DNA of 64,000 nt from JAHEJN01 sp963787285 (GCA_963787285.1 CAWBCM010000008.1:248001-312000); one strand, 5' to 3'; positions 18,685-27,820 are shown, counted from the stretch's first letter. The notes: generated by a model not told the origin, from the letters alone. Numbers and translations are program-made.

Positions 18685-19457
18685 GCCCGTTCTCGCCGGA
18701 AGCGCTGGCCGATGAGCTGCGGACCGCCGAGCGCGACCGGCGGGGGGTCGCGCTGCCCACCGATCGGTTTCCCGACTTCGACTGGGAAGCCGCCCGAGCC
18801 ACCGCGCGCGCACGCGACGACCTCCGCATCGCTGACGGCGATCGTCTCGTCGGGTACAAGCTCGGTTGGACCTCGGCCGCGATGCGGGAGGCGTTGGGCA
18901 TCGACCAGCCCAACTGGGGAACGTTGTGGGCGTCGCAGGTGCTCGGCCCCACAGCGCCACTCGACACCATGATCCATCCCAAGGTCGAGCCGGAGTTCGT
19001 GTACGTCGCTGCGTCACCGCTCTCGGGGGAGGTGACCACCGATGCAGTCGTCGAGGCCTGCGAGGGTTGGGCGGTCGGACTGGAGGTCGTCGATCCCCGA
19101 TTTCCGTCCTTCGACTTCCGTTGGCTCGACAACACGGCGGACAACTCCTCGGCGGCCGGCATCCGGACCGGTCGCTACCTGCCGGCCGACCGCCTCGTCG
19201 GGATCGATCCTGCCCGCTTCGAGCTGACCATCACCGATGGAACCGAGTCGCGGACGGGAACCGGTGAGCGGGCCATGGGCTCGCCGGTGGAGGCCGTCGC
19301 CTGGCTGGTACGGCAACTGGCCGCCGAGGGCAATCGACTCGACGCCGGCCACATCGTGTACACCGGCGGCATCACTGCCCCCTTCGACCTCACCGCGGGA
19401 TTCGTCTACACCGTCAGCAGCAAGCAGCTCGGCCACACGACGTTCTGCCCGCAATGA
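18681..19457 (+). CDS. 2-keto-4-pentenoate hydratase-like protein (MhpD/fumarylacetoacetase fold)
   Basis: 258 aa. It resembles the MhpD/HpaH/DmpH family, which hydrates or decarboxylates 2-oxo-dienoates in meta-cleavage pathways. Features: VGYKLGWTSAAM, metal-binding acidic segment KVEPEFVYV, VEACEGWAVGLEVVDPRF, and GSPVEAVAWLVRQLA. It terminates the overlapping IclR-controlled run, suggesting the operon degrades a compound giving a 2-oxo-enoic acid. GTG at 18681 overlaps the HAD gene stop (GTGA). Confidence 0.87.
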   Translation: MSPFSPEALADELRTAERDRRGVALPTDRFPDFDWEAARATARARDDLRIADGDRLVGYKLGWTSAAMREALGIDQPNWGTLWASQVLGPTAPLDTMIHPKVEPEFVYVAASPLSGEVTTDAVVEACEGWAVGLEVVDPRFPSFDFRWLDNTADNSSAAGIRTGRYLPADRLVGIDPARFELTITDGTESRTGTGERAMGSPVEAVAWLVRQLAAEGNRLDAGHIVYTGGITAPFDLTAGFVYTVSSKQLGHTTFCPQ

Positions 19458-19467
19458 TGCGTCACCG

Positions 19468-19493
19468 TTCAGTCCCCGGTCGGCGCGGCCGAT
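19468..19493 (+). repeat. Conserved leader element, copy 1 of 3
   Basis: A 26-base block (TTCAGT ... GTCGGCGCGGCCGAT) ending exactly 8 bases before the lipoprotein ATG at 19502. Near-identical blocks occur at 20307-20332 and 21173-21198, each also 8 bases before an ATG. Shared spacing marks it as a duplicated promoter/leader or regulatory element and supports the start-codon choices. Confidence 0.6.
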
Positions 19494-19501
19494 CGAGGAG
19501 C

Positions 19502-20284
19502 ATGCGCCTGCTCGCACTCACTCTCCTGACGGCCCTGCTCGGCGCAGCGTGCGCCGCCGGACCCGAGGTCGTCACCACCGCCTCTGAGCCGGCGCCCAAC
19601 GCGAGTCAGCCGGCGGAGCCCGTCGACGACACGGTCTCCGACGAGCCGGGAGCGGCCCCCGAGACGCCGAACGTGCCCGAGCCGACGCCGGAGACCCCGC
19701 CGAATCTCGGCCCCGATGTCGTCGAGGTTCCCGAGGTCGGAGGCTGGGCAGACCACCCGCTGGCGCGGTACGTGCCCGAGGCGAGCGAGATCGGTGCCGA
19801 CTGGATCGTCGACAACGGCCGCGTGACCGAGTACGAGCCGGCCCAGCCGAACGACGAGCTCGCGGCGTGTGGGCTGACCGAGCCGGCAACCCTCGAGGGC
19901 ATCGAGGTCACCTACAACGCTCCCGGTGACTACGACAACACGGTCGAGTTCATTGTCAACCGCGGCACTGACGCAGATGCGCAGTCCTTTCTCGACGTGT
20001 TCCGTGGGATGGCCGATTGCGATCCCGACACTCTGGGATTCGCCGGCGAGGCGATCGACATCGCCACCGAGACCCTTTCCGTCGACGGCGCCGATGATGC
20101 CATCGTGACCCGATTCGTCGGTCGACCCGAAGCACAGAACCTCGAGTTCGCCTTCGTAGTCGTTCGGTACGGCGAGCTACTCCTGGCAATGTCCAGCGGT
20201 GACATCTTCGGTGAGAGCACCGCCGGCCGCCTGTCGGTCGACGAGATGCTCGCCATCATCGACCGGGCAGCGCAGCGGGGCTGA
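19502..20284 (+). CDS. Lipoprotein of the tandem array, paralogue 1 (C-terminal domain A)
   Basis: 260-aa exported lipoprotein. The signal peptide MRLLALTLLTALLGAAC ends in a lipobox (LGAAC). An acidic Pro/Glu/Thr-rich linker spans residues ~25-75. Domain A (~80-260) includes WADHPLARYVPEASEIGADW, two conserved cysteines (AACGLTEP and ADCDPDT) and ends in a helix, MLAIIDRAAQRG. I do not recognise a characterised family; domain A recurs in the next two genes and, diverged, in the fourth. ATG 19502 is chosen for GAGGAG upstream and the shared leader. Probably an envelope sensor or binding protein, which is inference. Confidence 0.8.
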   Translation: MRLLALTLLTALLGAACAAGPEVVTTASEPAPNASQPAEPVDDTVSDEPGAAPETPNVPEPTPETPPNLGPDVVEVPEVGGWADHPLARYVPEASEIGADWIVDNGRVTEYEPAQPNDELAACGLTEPATLEGIEVTYNAPGDYDNTVEFIVNRGTDADAQSFLDVFRGMADCDPDTLGFAGEAIDIATETLSVDGADDAIVTRFVGRPEAQNLEFAFVVVRYGELLLAMSSGDIFGESTAGRLSVDEMLAIIDRAAQRG

Positions 20285-20306
20285 CCGCCGGGCATGCCGG
20301 GGGATC

Positions 20307-20332
20307 TTCAGTTCCTCGTCGGCGCGGCCGAT
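20307..20332 (+). repeat. Conserved leader element, copy 2 of 3
   Basis: Same 26-base block as at 19468-19493 (TTCAGTTCCTC then GTCGGCGCGGCCGAT), again ending 8 bases before the ATG, here of the second lipoprotein at 20341. Confidence 0.6.
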
Positions 20333-20340
20333 GGTCAACG

Positions 20341-21151
20341 ATGCGACTCGCTGCTCTCGCCTGTGTGATCGCCCTGTTCGCCGCGGCATGTTCCACCGGA
20401 CCCGAGCTGGTGGTCACCGGCACCGAAGGCGGGATCGACGAGGCTCCGACCGAACCGGTAGCCACACCGTTGCCGGTCGGCGACGCTGCCCGGCCCGGCG
20501 CCGAAAACCGCCACCGAGCCCGAGCCTCGACCAGCCCTCGATCCCGACGACGACATCGCGGTCCCCCCCGTCGACGACCCCCCGCCGCCGATACCCGACG
20601 ACTCGGATGATTGGCGCGACCACCCGCTGGCCGTCCACGTACCCGACGCCAGCGAGCTCGGTGCCAACTGGACCATCGCCGACACCAATGTGACCGAATA
20701 CGGAGAACCGGGGTCCGACGAAGATCTGGCCGCCTGCGGGATCACCGAGCCGCCGACCCTCGACGGTATCGAGGTCACCTACACCGTCGGGCTCGAGTAC
20801 TTCAACGCCGTGAGCTTCCTCGTGAACCGGGGACCCGAGGTTGTGGCACAGAGCTTTGTCGACGTCTTCCGTGCCCTCCCCGGATGCGACCCAGAGGCCA
20901 TCGGCTTCTTCGGCGGAGACGTCGAGATCACCACCGAGACCCTCACTGTCGGCGGCGCCGACGACGCGGTCATCAGCCGCTACGCGGGCACGTTGGATGA
21001 CGTGGACCTTCAAGGCACGTACTTGGTCGCGCGCTTCGGCGAGCTGGTGTTGGCCATTGGGACCGGAAGTTACGGTGGCTTCGATTCACCGATCGGGCTC
21101 TCGGTCGACCAGATGCTCGACATCATCGAACGGGCCGCCGAGCGGGGCTGA
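20341..21151 (+). CDS. Lipoprotein of the tandem array, paralogue 2 (domain A; one frameshift)
   Basis: Signal peptide MRLAALACVIALFAAAC with lipobox, Pro-rich linker, then domain A: DDSDDWRDHPLAVHVPDASE, CGITEPPTLDGIEVTYTVG, LVNRGPEVVAQSFVDVFRAL and LPGCDPE. The signal-peptide frame and the domain frame differ by one base; an extra A in the AAAA run at 20504-20507 explains it, and correction gives 269 aa with a linker matching paralogue 3. Function unknown. It is 56 bases downstream of paralogue 1 and probably in the same transcript or separately expressed from the duplicated leader. Confidence 0.75.
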
Positions 21152-21172
21152 ATCCCAGCCAGACGGCGGGTC

Positions 21173-21198
21173 TTCAGTTTGTCGGTGGCTTGGCCGAT
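21173..21198 (+). repeat. Conserved leader element, copy 3 of 3
   Basis: Diverged copy of the 26-base block (TTCAGTTTGTCGGTGG then CTTGGCCGAT), ending 8 bases before the ATG of the third lipoprotein at 21207. Confidence 0.55.
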
Positions 21199-21206
21199 GG
21201 ACAACG

Positions 21207-22535
21207 ATGCGACTTCCTTCTCTCGCGTGTGTGATCGCGCTCTGCGCCGCAGCCTGTTCCGCCGGACCCGAGCTCGTCGTGACTTCGGCCGAGCCCGCCA
21301 ACGACACTGCCGCCCCCGCTGAACCACCGGTGACCACGCCGACACCGGTGGAAACCGACCTCGAGGCGTGGTTGCTCACCGCCGAGGACGTCCCCGCCTG
21401 GCAGCACTCCGGTCCGATGGACTTCGGGGCCGAGCCCACCTTCGTCGCCGACGACTGCGACCTCATGAACCAGGCGTGGGCAGCCAACACCTATCCCGGC
21501 ACCCGTACCCGCGCCTCCACCGAGGGCGCCACCCTCCGCAACACCGTCGTCGAGCTCGAAGACGAGGCCACCGCCGCCGCCGTGCTCGACGCCGCCGACC
21601 GCGTGTGGGAGGAATGCGTCCAGTTCTCGATCGACGGCAGCCCGTGGTGGGCCGAACCCATCTCGGTGCCGCCTGCGGGCTGGCGCTCGAGCGGACTGGT
21701 GATCGGCGACGCGAACGGTCTCACCTGGGCCATCGCCTACTGGCAGCGCGACGACACCATTGTGCTGCTCGAGGTCGACGGCGACCGCACCTTCGACTAC
21801 CTCCAACCGCTCCTCGCCGCCGCCGCCGGCCGCCTGACCGGAAAGGCGACCCCGGTACCGGCACTCGACGAACCCGGCACCCGCCCCGGGTCCGCCACCG
21901 AACCCGAGCCACGACCCACTCCGACCCCGACGACGACATCGCCGTCCCTCCGGTCGACGACCCACCCGTATTCGTGCCCGACGACTCGGATGATTGGCGC
22001 GACCACCCACTGTCCACCTACGTGCCCGACGCCAGCGAGATCGGCACCGATTACACGATCAACAGCAGCGTCGTGACCGAGTACGCCGACTCGGAGCCCA
22101 ACGGGGACCTCGAGGAATGCGGGGTCACCGAACCCCCGACCCTCGAGGGCATCGAGGTCAGCTACACCGTTGGGCTCGACTACGACAACGCCGTGAGCTT
22201 CGTCGTGAACCGGGGAGCCGCCGCCGACGTCCAGAGCTATCTCGACGTCTTCCGGGCCCTCCCCGGATGCGACCCGGAGGTGATCGGCTTCTACGACGCG
22301 ACGATCGATATCACCGCCGAGACCATCGCCGTCGACGGAGCCGACGACGCATTGGTGCTCCGCTTCTCGGGTACGTCGGACGAGGTCGACCTCGACCGCC
22401 ACCTACGTCGTCGTCCGCTACGGCGAATTGCTGTTCGCCATGACGACCGGAAGCTTCGGGGTCGACAGTTCGATCGATCCACTGTCGGTCGAACAGATGC
22501 GCGACATCATCGAACGAGCGGCCGGCCGCTCATGA
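21207..22535 (+). CDS. Lipoprotein of the tandem array, paralogue 3 (domains B + A; two frameshifts)
   Basis: About 442 aa after correction. Signal peptide MRLPSLACVIALCAAAC. Domain B (residues ~50-215: LLTAEDVPAWQHSGPMDF, DDCDLMNQAW, VWEECVQFSIDG, GLTWAIAYWQRDDTIVLLEV) resembles the extracellular PknH-like sensor fold of mycobacterial lipoproteins. A linker follows, then domain A (DDWRDHPLSTYVPDASEIG to MRDIIERAAGRS). A missing C in the CCCC run at 21925-21928 and an extra C near 22396 break the frame; fixing both restores a stop at 22535, in ATGA overlap with paralogue 4. The PknH-like assignment is tentative. Confidence 0.73.
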
Positions 22536-23827
22536 GCTCGCGCCGCTCTCGAATCGCGAGAGCGCTGCTGGGCGCGGCGGTCTTCGCCACCGCATGCTCG
22601 GCCGGCCCTTCCGAGGTGGTGGTCGCCGGCACCTCGTCGGAACCACCCGCCGCGAATGAGGCACCTCTGCCAGCGGCCGAGGCCCTTCCGTCGCCGTCGA
22701 TCGCCGACGATCCACCCGACGATCCACGACCGGTGAACCTCCTCACCGATGCCGACGTGCCGGGCTGGAAGATGTCGGCACCCGAGCAGGCGGTCGGCGG
22801 CGATGCGGCCAACACCACCGACTGCCCGCTGCTCGACTCCTTCTTCGTCGTCCTCGCCGCACCGGGTGAACAGGCGCGCGGAGCCAACGGCTCGATCACT
22901 GCACTGACCAACGCCGTCGCCGTGCTCGACTCCTCGACGACGGCATCGGCGTTCATGGACGACGTCGACACCGTGTGGGAACCGTGCGTGATCCTCACCA
23001 CGCTCGACGGAGTCCAACAGTGGCTCGAACCGCTGGAGTTGCCCGCCGTCGACGGCTGGCGCTCGGTGGGCCTGGCCTTCGGGGACGATGACGGTCTGGC
23101 GTTCTACGGCTTCTGGCAGAGGGACACCACGATCGTCTCGGTGGTCCTCGACGGTGGGTTCGACCTCTACCAGATCTCCGAACCGGTGTTCGCCGCCATG
23201 GCCGACGTCTTGTCGGGGCGACGGTCACCGAACCAGCCGGTCACTCCGACGGAGATCGCCACGCCCGAGCCAACCGTCGAGCCACCTGCGCCCGAGGAAT
23301 GGACGGATCATCCGCTCGCCCCGCTCGTGCTCGAAGCGGCCGAGATCGGCGAGCAGTGGGAGCTCACGCGGGTCAACATCCTCGAACCATGGCTCGACGA
23401 AGGCCAGCCAGTCGGGCGAGTGTGCGGCGTCGAGGAGCCCGACACCCCCGACGGCCTCGAACCGAGGTACGCACCGACCGAAGGCGGCGACGCCGACCTC
23501 GACGTGATCGTTGCTCGCGGGTTGCGACCCGCACAGGCCTTCCTGACCGTCGTGCGGGCGGCTGCCGGTTGTCCGGTGGAAGAGACGGGAGCGCCGGCCG
23601 TGTTCGCACAGGTCGAACGACCCGTCGACGGTGCCGACGACGCGGTCTGCCTCGAGGCTTTCGACCCCGAACCGGAGGCCGACGAGGCGAGCATCGGCGT
23701 GCTGTGCGCCGCGATCTACGACGACCTCTTGGTCGGCATCTACTGGGTCGCGAGCCAGGACGCACTCGACACTCCCACCGTCGACCGCGTGGTCGAACTG
23801 ATCGAACGGGTGGCCGCTCGACGCTGA
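22532..23827 (+). CDS. Lipoprotein of the tandem array, paralogue 4 (domain B + diverged domain A)
   Basis: 431 aa, intact. Signal peptide through LLGAAVFATAC with lipobox FATAC. Domain B: LLTDADVPGWKMSAPEQ, two conserved cysteines (TTDCPLL, WEPCVIL), GWRSVGLAFGDDDG and YGFWQRDTTIVSVVLDG. The C-terminal part, from EEWTDHPLAPLVLEAAEIGE to VVELIERVAARR, is a diverged domain A with its cysteines retained (RVCGVEEP, AAGCPVEE). ATG 22532 overlaps the stop of paralogue 3. Function unknown; arrangement suggests coordinated surface expression of related binding or sensor modules. Confidence 0.8.
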   Translation: MSSRRSRIARALLGAAVFATACSAGPSEVVVAGTSSEPPAANEAPLPAAEALPSPSIADDPPDDPRPVNLLTDADVPGWKMSAPEQAVGGDAANTTDCPLLDSFFVVLAAPGEQARGANGSITALTNAVAVLDSSTTASAFMDDVDTVWEPCVILTTLDGVQQWLEPLELPAVDGWRSVGLAFGDDDGLAFYGFWQRDTTIVSVVLDGGFDLYQISEPVFAAMADVLSGRRSPNQPVTPTEIATPEPTVEPPAPEEWTDHPLAPLVLEAAEIGEQWELTRVNILEPWLDEGQPVGRVCGVEEPDTPDGLEPRYAPTEGGDADLDVIVARGLRPAQAFLTVVRAAAGCPVEETGAPAVFAQVERPVDGADDAVCLEAFDPEPEADEASIGVLCAAIYDDLLVGIYWVASQDALDTPTVDRVVELIERVAARR

Positions 23828-23850
23828 TCGACCGCCGATAACCTCCCCGG

Positions 23851-24228
23851 ATGGATACCCGAACCAAGCCCACAATCACCATTCCGTCCGACGAACCGCC
23901 CGCCGAACTCGTCATCGAAGACCTCGTGATCGGCGACGGCACCGTCGCCACCGCAGGTAACCAAGTCACCGTCGACTACGTCGGCGTGAGCTGGAGTACC
24001 GGTCGCGAGTTCGATGCCTCGTGGAACCGCAACGACACTTTCGCCTTCGGGCTCGGAACCGGCATGGTGATCCAGGGTTGGGACGAGGGGGTCGCGGGCA
24101 TGAAGGTCGGCGGCCGCCGTCGAATCACGATCCCGCCCCACATGGGGTACGGCGCGGCGGGCGCCGGCGGACTCATCGCCCCCAACGAGACGCTCGTGTT
24201 CGTCGTCGATCTGCGGCGTGTGGGCTGA
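23851..24228 (+). CDS. FKBP-type peptidyl-prolyl cis-trans isomerase
   Basis: 125 aa, single FKBP domain, cytosolic (no signal peptide). Family segments: VTVDYVGVSWSTGREFDASW, FAFGLGTGMVIQGWDEGVAGM, RRRITIPPHMGYGAAGAG and LVFVVDLRRV. Catalyses Xaa-Pro isomerisation in protein folding. ATG at 23851, 23 bases after the lipoprotein array. Convergent with the dioxygenase gene that follows. Confidence 0.93.
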   Translation: MDTRTKPTITIPSDEPPAELVIEDLVIGDGTVATAGNQVTVDYVGVSWSTGREFDASWNRNDTFAFGLGTGMVIQGWDEGVAGMKVGGRRRITIPPHMGYGAAGAGGLIAPNETLVFVVDLRRVG

Positions 24229-24237
24229 CACCCAGCG

Positions 24238-24972
24238 TCAGCGGTTCCGCTTGCGGGCGGAGCGCTGGGCCTTCTTGTTCTTGCGACTGACCGGCCGGGC
24301 CGCCCGGGTTGCCTTCACGCGCGGGGGTCCCCCGCCCGCGCCCGAGGTCTTCTGATAGGGCTCTTCTCGAAACCACAGGTTGCACGCCCACTTCTCGCCG
24401 AGGAACACCGGCAGGCCTCCGTGCAGCGAGTCGATGTGACGTTCGCTGCCGCCGGGATGCAGGTTGTGGAAGATCACCATGCGTCCGGGGATGGCCTGGA
24501 CCGTGAGGTCGAGTTTGGGAAAGCCGGTGCCGCCGCCGGCCTCGACCTCGTTGAGGTACATCAAGGCGGTGACGAGCCGTTGGCCTCCCTTGGCCGTTGC
24601 CTCTTGGCCCTTCGCCGTGGTGATGTCCCACGCGTCGTAGTGCGGCTTGTATTCCTGGGTCTCGGCGTAGTGCACCACCTGGAGCGACTCGGCGTGATGC
24701 ACGGGGATCTCGACCAGATCGGACACCCGTCGGACCAGACCCCGCACCAGCGGCGTCTGGTCGTGCTTGATCCAGGCCACGCTGCCGGTTCGCTTCTGAC
24801 TCGGCGCGTTCTCCCCCAGCTTGCTGACCTTGGCCTGGCCCATCCGACGCCCGGCGATGGTCATGATGTGTTGACGCTCGGCCTCGGTGACGAAACCGTC
24901 GATCACGGTGACCAACGGGTCGTCGGCCAGCTGGGTACCGACCTCGTAGTGTGCTCTGGCTCGTACGGTCAT
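24238..24972 (-). CDS. 2OG-Fe(II) oxygenase, prolyl 4-hydroxylase-like
   Basis: 244 aa. P4Hc-type domain: VTVIDGFVTEAERQHI, RTGSVAWIKHD, iron ligands in YKPHYDAWD (HxD) and ERHIDSLHGG (distal His), and the 2-oxoglutarate lysine in GEKWACNLWF. A very basic tail (SRKNKKAQRSARKRNR) ends the protein and might contact nucleic acid or ribosome; bacterial relatives hydroxylate translation proteins, but no target can be named here. ATG 24972 overlaps the stop of the upstream monooxygenase gene (ATGA). Confidence 0.85.
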   Translation of the reverse strand: MTVRARAHYEVGTQLADDPLVTVIDGFVTEAERQHIMTIAGRRMGQAKVSKLGENAPSQKRTGSVAWIKHDQTPLVRGLVRRVSDLVEIPVHHAESLQVVHYAETQEYKPHYDAWDITTAKGQEATAKGGQRLVTALMYLNEVEAGGGTGFPKLDLTVQAIPGRMVIFHNLHPGGSERHIDSLHGGLPVFLGEKWACNLWFREEPYQKTSGAGGGPPRVKATRAARPVSRKNKKAQRSARKRNR

Positions 24973-26450
24973 GACGCCGATTCTCCCATCGCCTCGGCTT
25001 CGATGTAGCTCGCGGGATCGAACCGGCGCGTACGCCGCCAGTAGTCGACGGTGAACCCGGGCCACAGGGTGTCGTTGCGGCCATCGGCGCTCAGATACCA
25101 GCTGCGGCAGCCGCTGGCCCAGACCGTCGATCGCATGCGCTGCTGAACGTCGGCGTAGCTGCGCCGGGCCACGTCGGCCCGCACCTCGATAGTGGTCGCC
25201 CCTCGGCGCGCGAGCCGATCGAGAGCACCGAGCACGTGGCGATACTGCGCCTCCATCATGAAGATGATCGAGTTGTGACCAAGGCCCGTGTTGGGCCCGA
25301 CCAGCAGGAAGAGGTTGGGAAACCGGGGAACGGTGATGCCGAGATGGGTGATGGCGCCGCGCTGCCACGCATCGGTGAGCTCCACTCCGCCGCGTCCGAA
25401 GATCTTCATCGGTGCCAGGAACTCGGTGGCGGTGAAACCCGTACCGAGGATGATCGTGTCGACCTCCACCAGAGTGCCATCGACGAGACGGATGCCTTCC
25501 GGCACCACCGAGTCGATGGCGGTGGTGCACAGATCGACGTCGGCGCGGGCGAGGGTCGGGTACCAGTGGTCGGAGATCAGCAGCCGTTTGCAGCCCGGCT
25601 CGTGGTCGGGCCGCAGTTTCGCGCGGAGCTCGGAATCGTCGGGGATCGCCGCCTCGATCAGTTGGGGTACGCCTTCACGGATCTGTTTCGCTATTCGGTC
25701 GGTCTTGCCCAGGAAGCTGAACGCCAACAGCTCGTTCCGGAAGTAGATCCACGCCCGATGCGCCCGACGAACCGGAGGAACCCATCGGAACAGCCTCCTC
25801 TCCCACGGGCGGTACGCCCGGTCCTCCTTCGGGACCACCCACGGTGCCGTTCGTTGGAACACCGTGGTGTGCGCGGCTCGTGGAGCGATCTCGGGAACGA
25901 ACTGGATGGCGCTGGCCCCCGTGCCGATCACGGCGATGCGGTCGCCGGCCAGGTCGTGATCATGGCGCCAGCGCGACGAGTGGAACATGGTGCCGGAGAA
26001 CGACGCGAGCCCATCGATGTCGGGATAGGCGGGTCGGCTGAGGGGTCCGGTGGCCGAGACGATCACGTCGACCTCGTCGGGGTCGGAGCCGGCCAGGCCG
26101 ACGTGCCAGAGATTGCGCCGGTCGTCGAAGCGGAGCTCGGTGACTTCGGACCCGAAGCGGATCTTGCCGGGTAGGTCGTGGTCGGCCACGAGGCGTTGCA
26201 GGTACGCCAGGATCTCGGCCTGCTCCGGATACATGCGCGACCAGCCGCTGTTGGGCTCGAAGCTGAACGAGTACAGGTGCGAGCGGATGTCGCAGGCGCA
26301 TCCGGGATACGTGTTGTCCCGCCAGGTGCCGCCGATGTCGTCGGCCCGCTCGTAGACGGTGAACGACTCGATGCCCGCCTGCCGGAGCCGAATCGCCATG
26401 CCGATACCGGCGAAGCCCGACCCGATGATCCCGATGCGCGGAGTCTCCAC
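24969..26450 (-). CDS. Flavin-containing monooxygenase (Baeyer-Villiger type)
   Basis: 493 aa. FAD motif GIIGSGFAGIGMA, NADPH motif AVIGTGASAIQF and the Baeyer-Villiger fingerprint FSGTMFHSSRWRHD between them; ILGTGFTATEFL is the conserved C-terminal ATG-type motif. It inserts oxygen next to a carbonyl or hydroxylates a soft nucleophile; substrate unknown. GTG at 26450 begins VETPRIGIIGSG; a much longer open frame continues upstream but is antisense to the reductase gene and has no homology. Divergent from the geranylgeranyl reductase. Confidence 0.9.
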   Translation of the reverse strand: METPRIGIIGSGFAGIGMAIRLRQAGIESFTVYERADDIGGTWRDNTYPGCACDIRSHLYSFSFEPNSGWSRMYPEQAEILAYLQRLVADHDLPGKIRFGSEVTELRFDDRRNLWHVGLAGSDPDEVDVIVSATGPLSRPAYPDIDGLASFSGTMFHSSRWRHDHDLAGDRIAVIGTGASAIQFVPEIAPRAAHTTVFQRTAPWVVPKEDRAYRPWERRLFRWVPPVRRAHRAWIYFRNELLAFSFLGKTDRIAKQIREGVPQLIEAAIPDDSELRAKLRPDHEPGCKRLLISDHWYPTLARADVDLCTTAIDSVVPEGIRLVDGTLVEVDTIILGTGFTATEFLAPMKIFGRGGVELTDAWQRGAITHLGITVPRFPNLFLLVGPNTGLGHNSIIFMMEAQYRHVLGALDRLARRGATTIEVRADVARRSYADVQQRMRSTVWASGCRSWYLSADGRNDTLWPGFTVDYWRRTRRFDPASYIEAEAMGESAS

Positions 26451-26555
26451 GGGAAAACGGTAGTTGCGGGCGTCGATCGACCCAATTCCGACCCGCTGCC
26501 ACCGTCTCGACAACGTCGCCCGGCGAGGGTGGATTTCGACGAGAAACGCGGCACC

Positions 26556-27797
26556 GTGGAGGTCGTGGAACACGTGGACATCGCCGTGATCGGTGGCGGG
26601 CCCGCCGGTGCGGCCGCCGCCATCCAGGCTGCCCGGCAGGGCGCCAAGGTGGTCGTGTTCGAGAAGGGCCCGCACGGTCGCGACAAGGTCTGCGGCGATG
26701 GTCTGACCCCGCGTGCCGTCGGCGCACTCAACGAGCTGAAGATCGACATGGACGACGCCCACGAGATCCGAGGGCTGCGCATGATCGCCGGCAAGAAGGT
26801 GCGAGAGCTCGACTGGCCGACCACCGACCGCTTCCCCGCCCATGGCGCAGTGTGGCCCCGCCGCCGACTCGATGCGGCACTGATCGACGCGGCCGTGGCG
26901 GCCGGCGCCGACGTGCGCTTCGAGACCGAGGCGATCCCGGTCATCGACGGTGGGCGCGTCACCGGCGTCGAGGTGAGGGGCGGGCCCGCGCCCGGCGCCA
27001 AGATCGCGGCCGATCTCACCATCGCCGCCACCGGAGCTCCGGGGCTCGTGGCACGCATGCTCGGCGCTGAGCGGGTCGAGGGAGAGACCTTCGGTCTGGC
27101 CATCCGCACCTACGCCGAGACGCCTCGACACGCCGACGCCCACCTCGAAGCCATGCTGTCGCTGAAGGACGAGCACGGCACGGCCGTACCCGGCTACGGG
27201 TGGATGTTCCCCGCCGGGGACGGCACGGTCAACATCGGCGTCGGTGCGCTGTCGACCATGAAGGGGTTCAAGAAGCTGAACCTCAACAAACTCATCGCCA
27301 TGTACCGCAACGTGGTCGACGACGATTGGGAGCTCGGCCCGAACCTCGAACGTCCCCGCGCCTGGCGGTTGCCGATGTCGACCACCAAGCGCCACGGACC
27401 GGGATGGGTCGCGATCGGCGACGCCGCAGGCCTGGTCAACCCCATGAACGGCGAGGGCATCGACTACGGCCTCGAGTCGGGCATGCTCGCCTCCGACCTG
27501 TTCATCGAAGACCCGGCCACCGCTCCCGCCCGGTACGACGAGCTCGTCGGCGAGCGGTTCGACGCGTTCCTGCGCACCGGTCGGCGTTTCTCGTTCCTGA
27601 TCGGACACCCGTGGATCCTCAAGACGGGTTTGCGTCTCTCGGTCAGCACCGACGCCATCGCCAACATCACGCTTGCCGTGATGGGCAACCTGGTCGACAA
27701 CACCACCCCGGGTGCCGCCGGCCGCGTCATGTGGCTGGCCGACAAGTCGCTCGGCCTGGCCGATCCGATCCTCCGCAAGACTCGCGCCGCCGCCTGA
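26556..27797 (+). CDS. Geranylgeranyl reductase-family FAD oxidoreductase
   Basis: 413 aa. Dinucleotide motif DIAVIGGGPAGAAAAIQAA, conserved KVCGDGLTPRAV with the family cysteine, WPRRRLDAALIDAAV and GDAAGLVNPMNGEGIDYGLE. The family reduces isoprenoid double bonds, for example the menaquinone side chain or archaeal-type lipids; in actinobacteria a menaquinone reductase (MenJ-like) role is plausible. GTG at 26556 is used; GTG at 26529 is an equally possible start. PaaI-type thioesterase follows 23 bases downstream. Confidence 0.88.
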   Translation: MEVVEHVDIAVIGGGPAGAAAAIQAARQGAKVVVFEKGPHGRDKVCGDGLTPRAVGALNELKIDMDDAHEIRGLRMIAGKKVRELDWPTTDRFPAHGAVWPRRRLDAALIDAAVAAGADVRFETEAIPVIDGGRVTGVEVRGGPAPGAKIAADLTIAATGAPGLVARMLGAERVEGETFGLAIRTYAETPRHADAHLEAMLSLKDEHGTAVPGYGWMFPAGDGTVNIGVGALSTMKGFKKLNLNKLIAMYRNVVDDDWELGPNLERPRAWRLPMSTTKRHGPGWVAIGDAAGLVNPMNGEGIDYGLESGMLASDLFIEDPATAPARYDELVGERFDAFLRTGRRFSFLIGHPWILKTGLRLSVSTDAIANITLAVMGNLVDNTTPGAAGRVMWLADKSLGLADPILRKTRAAA

Positions 27798-27820
27798 CCC
27801 ACCGCGCCTACCGTGTGGCG

